Assembly: GCA_963920665.1 (NCBI GenBank)
Contig: OY987268.1
Coordinates: 2,501-66,500, forward strand
DNA length: 64,000 nt
Direction: 5' to 3'
Origin: Straminergon stramineum
Lineage: Eukaryota; Streptophyta; Bryopsida; Hypnales; Calliergonaceae
Of the stretch, positions 62,758 to 64,000 are shown in pieces. Position 1 is the first letter of the stretch. The number at the start of each line of letters is the position of its first letter. The notes under the pieces were generated by a model, which saw nothing but the letters and a program-made list of their open reading frames with translations, searched no databases and was not told the origin of the DNA. The position numbers and the translations under genes are program-made.

Positions 62758-64000
62758 CTCTTTCTCGGTCACCCACCTCTTCTCGTTCATCTAAGTTAAC
62801 CTTATCTTTCCGGATTTTTATCCTCGGCCACAAGGTTTTCATCCTATGCTAACTCGCTAAGCTAATTTTTGGAGATTAACTCTGAATTGCAAATGAATTG
62901 TGTCATTGGATTTTGAAGGTCATTTTTAGTTCCTAGATACCTCCACCCCTTTTTCTATCTTCAAAACCTCAATGAAACCTAGGGCCAACTTAACGCTAAT
63001 ACCGAGAAAAATCCCAACTTTTAGAGTTTGACTTTTTTTGGCAAAATTAACTAGCCTATGCTCTTAAATAGGTGTGGGGGAGTAAGAAAAGACCTATCTT
63101 GGGCATCATACCGCTTTTGTATGCTCCTACTCTACTAGTCAATTCCGCCGTGGACTTTAATTTCTATCAATTGTCGGGGAATCTTGCAAGTTCGGACACT
63201 TTTGACTATCGGAATGTCTTGAAACTTGTTGGAGTATCTTATTAACATAAAGAAAGCTATTCTCATTTTTAGTGAGATTTTACCGCCACCTAGGGAATTT
63301 CTAGGAATTTTCCATCATAGGTTTGGATAGTTGACCATCCAGAAAGGCATCTTCTAACTATCAAAAAATTCCAAATTTTTTGTGGAACCTCCCATAGAAT
63401 CCCACAATACATGTGTAGGCTCATATTTTTACCCTACACATTGGTCTAGGGGGTGGGGGATAAAATCCACCCTCTCGGTTAAGTAATGGTGGCTAGGGAA
63501 TCTTCTACACCGGAGGGGAATCTGGGCAAACTGACTTCGCCGTTGTTTCCCGAGCATGGTTTTAACCCCAAGTCACCCTCTTGTAATGGTAGATTTCTCC
63601 ACGGTCCGGTCTTAGTATTTTTAGAAACTTACGAGCCAACAATTGGGGTTCTACTATTCATCGATGAAATGGGAAAACTGGAACCTATTTCCTTGAATTG
63701 ACCTATATGCCTCACCAGGGTTCCCTCAACCAATATTAGCCCAGAGATGTCCTTTCTATGTAGGGTTTTGAACTTGGTATGCTTACAACTCATAATCTAC
63801 CAATATATAATGATTAGTTGGGTTCTAACCTATTTACAGCTCATGGTTGGGGCCTTCTAGTTATAATATTCAAAATATAGACCAAATACTATATTGGTAT
63901 GTGACACACCTATTTTAGTTCTACACTCTTTTGGGGGCTTTTTATATATAAAATTGCATTTAAAATAACAAAACACGAAAAAAAAAAAAAAAAAAAATGA

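Larger units (their letters stand above)
60525..64000 (-). mobile_element. Family R, copy B (runs off the right edge)
   Basis: Direct-repeat partner of 41337-44545 over nearly its whole length, in the same orientation as copy A: 'TTCTCCTAACCTGTAATTC' (60526), 'GGGGCGTGCCTTAGGGTTTG' (60691), 'GGCATCGCCA' (62406), TATA box (62749-62757), 'TTTGACTATCGGAATGTC' (63209) and the A-rich end at 63980. Copy A shows that the TGTGAGC start should lie roughly 30-50 bases beyond the window. The low-numbered end (LTR 3' end) is missing or too diverged. Confidence 0.75.

Noticed and set aside
63970..64000. Terminal A-run as the poly(A) tail of a LINE or processed gene
   Set aside because: The matching place in copy A (about 44525-44545) is A-rich too, so it is an internal part of family R.

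Overview
The window is plant nuclear DNA. Three intron-containing or intron-flanked genes with clear land-plant relatives (a two-pore K+ channel, an EF-hand protein of the reticulocalbin/CREC type and a type-I prohibitin) sit in a sea of AT-rich repeats. CCCTAAA interstitial repeats of the plant telomere type and Ty1/copia, CACTA-type and long-LTR elements agree with this. The species cannot be named from the sequence. The repeat load suggests a medium or large genome.

Layout. 1-1.26 kb is a satellite of about 180 bp. 1.29-3.65 kb is an array of about 293-bp units, each with a hairpin core, interrupted by telomere-like blocks. 4.2-6.9 kb is a decayed multi-exon transposon gene resembling plant Ptta/En-Spm proteins. 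8.36-10.83 kb is a dead copia element abutting an opposite-strand ORF (10.83-11.42 kb) that may be a plant transposon protein. 11.4-17.5 kb holds little that I can read. 17.5-24.3 kb is the gene island: a TPK-type channel gene on the minus strand and a CREC gene on the plus strand, transcribed divergently from about 19.2-20.5 kb. I rebuilt 3 coding exons (380 aa) and 7 coding exons (400 aa) with canonical GT-AG junctions and matching phases. 37.2-38.1 kb is an intact prohibitin coding exon, isolated between repeats.

The rest, 25-64 kb, is nested mobile DNA whose boundaries can partly be read directly. There are two foldback elements of one family (25.1-30.5 and 40.36-45.34 kb; the second has CACTA-like ends and a TAA target duplication). 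There are two solo LTRs of one family in opposite orientation, each with a perfect 5-bp target duplication (31,235-32,570 and 46,191-47,484). There is a 204-bp CACTA-type MITE (34,618-34,821). A non-coding LTR-like family of about 3.8 kb has four copies (40,812-44,579; 54,598-about 57,290; 59,343-about 59,635; about 60,525 to the window end); three of them keep a TATA box about 1.25-1.45 kb inside the 5' end. An inverted-repeat structure (about 48.96-54.34 kb) encloses a dead SWIM-zinc-finger gene.

The genes do not form a pathway. The channel and the CREC protein both carry EF-hands, but one is expected in the vacuolar membrane and the other in the secretory pathway. The most novel material is the giant LTR family and its nesting in the CACTA-type foldback, the hairpin-cored motif shared by the tandem array and that family, and the pattern of nonsense codons in the dead transposon genes, which fits decay by cytosine deamination.
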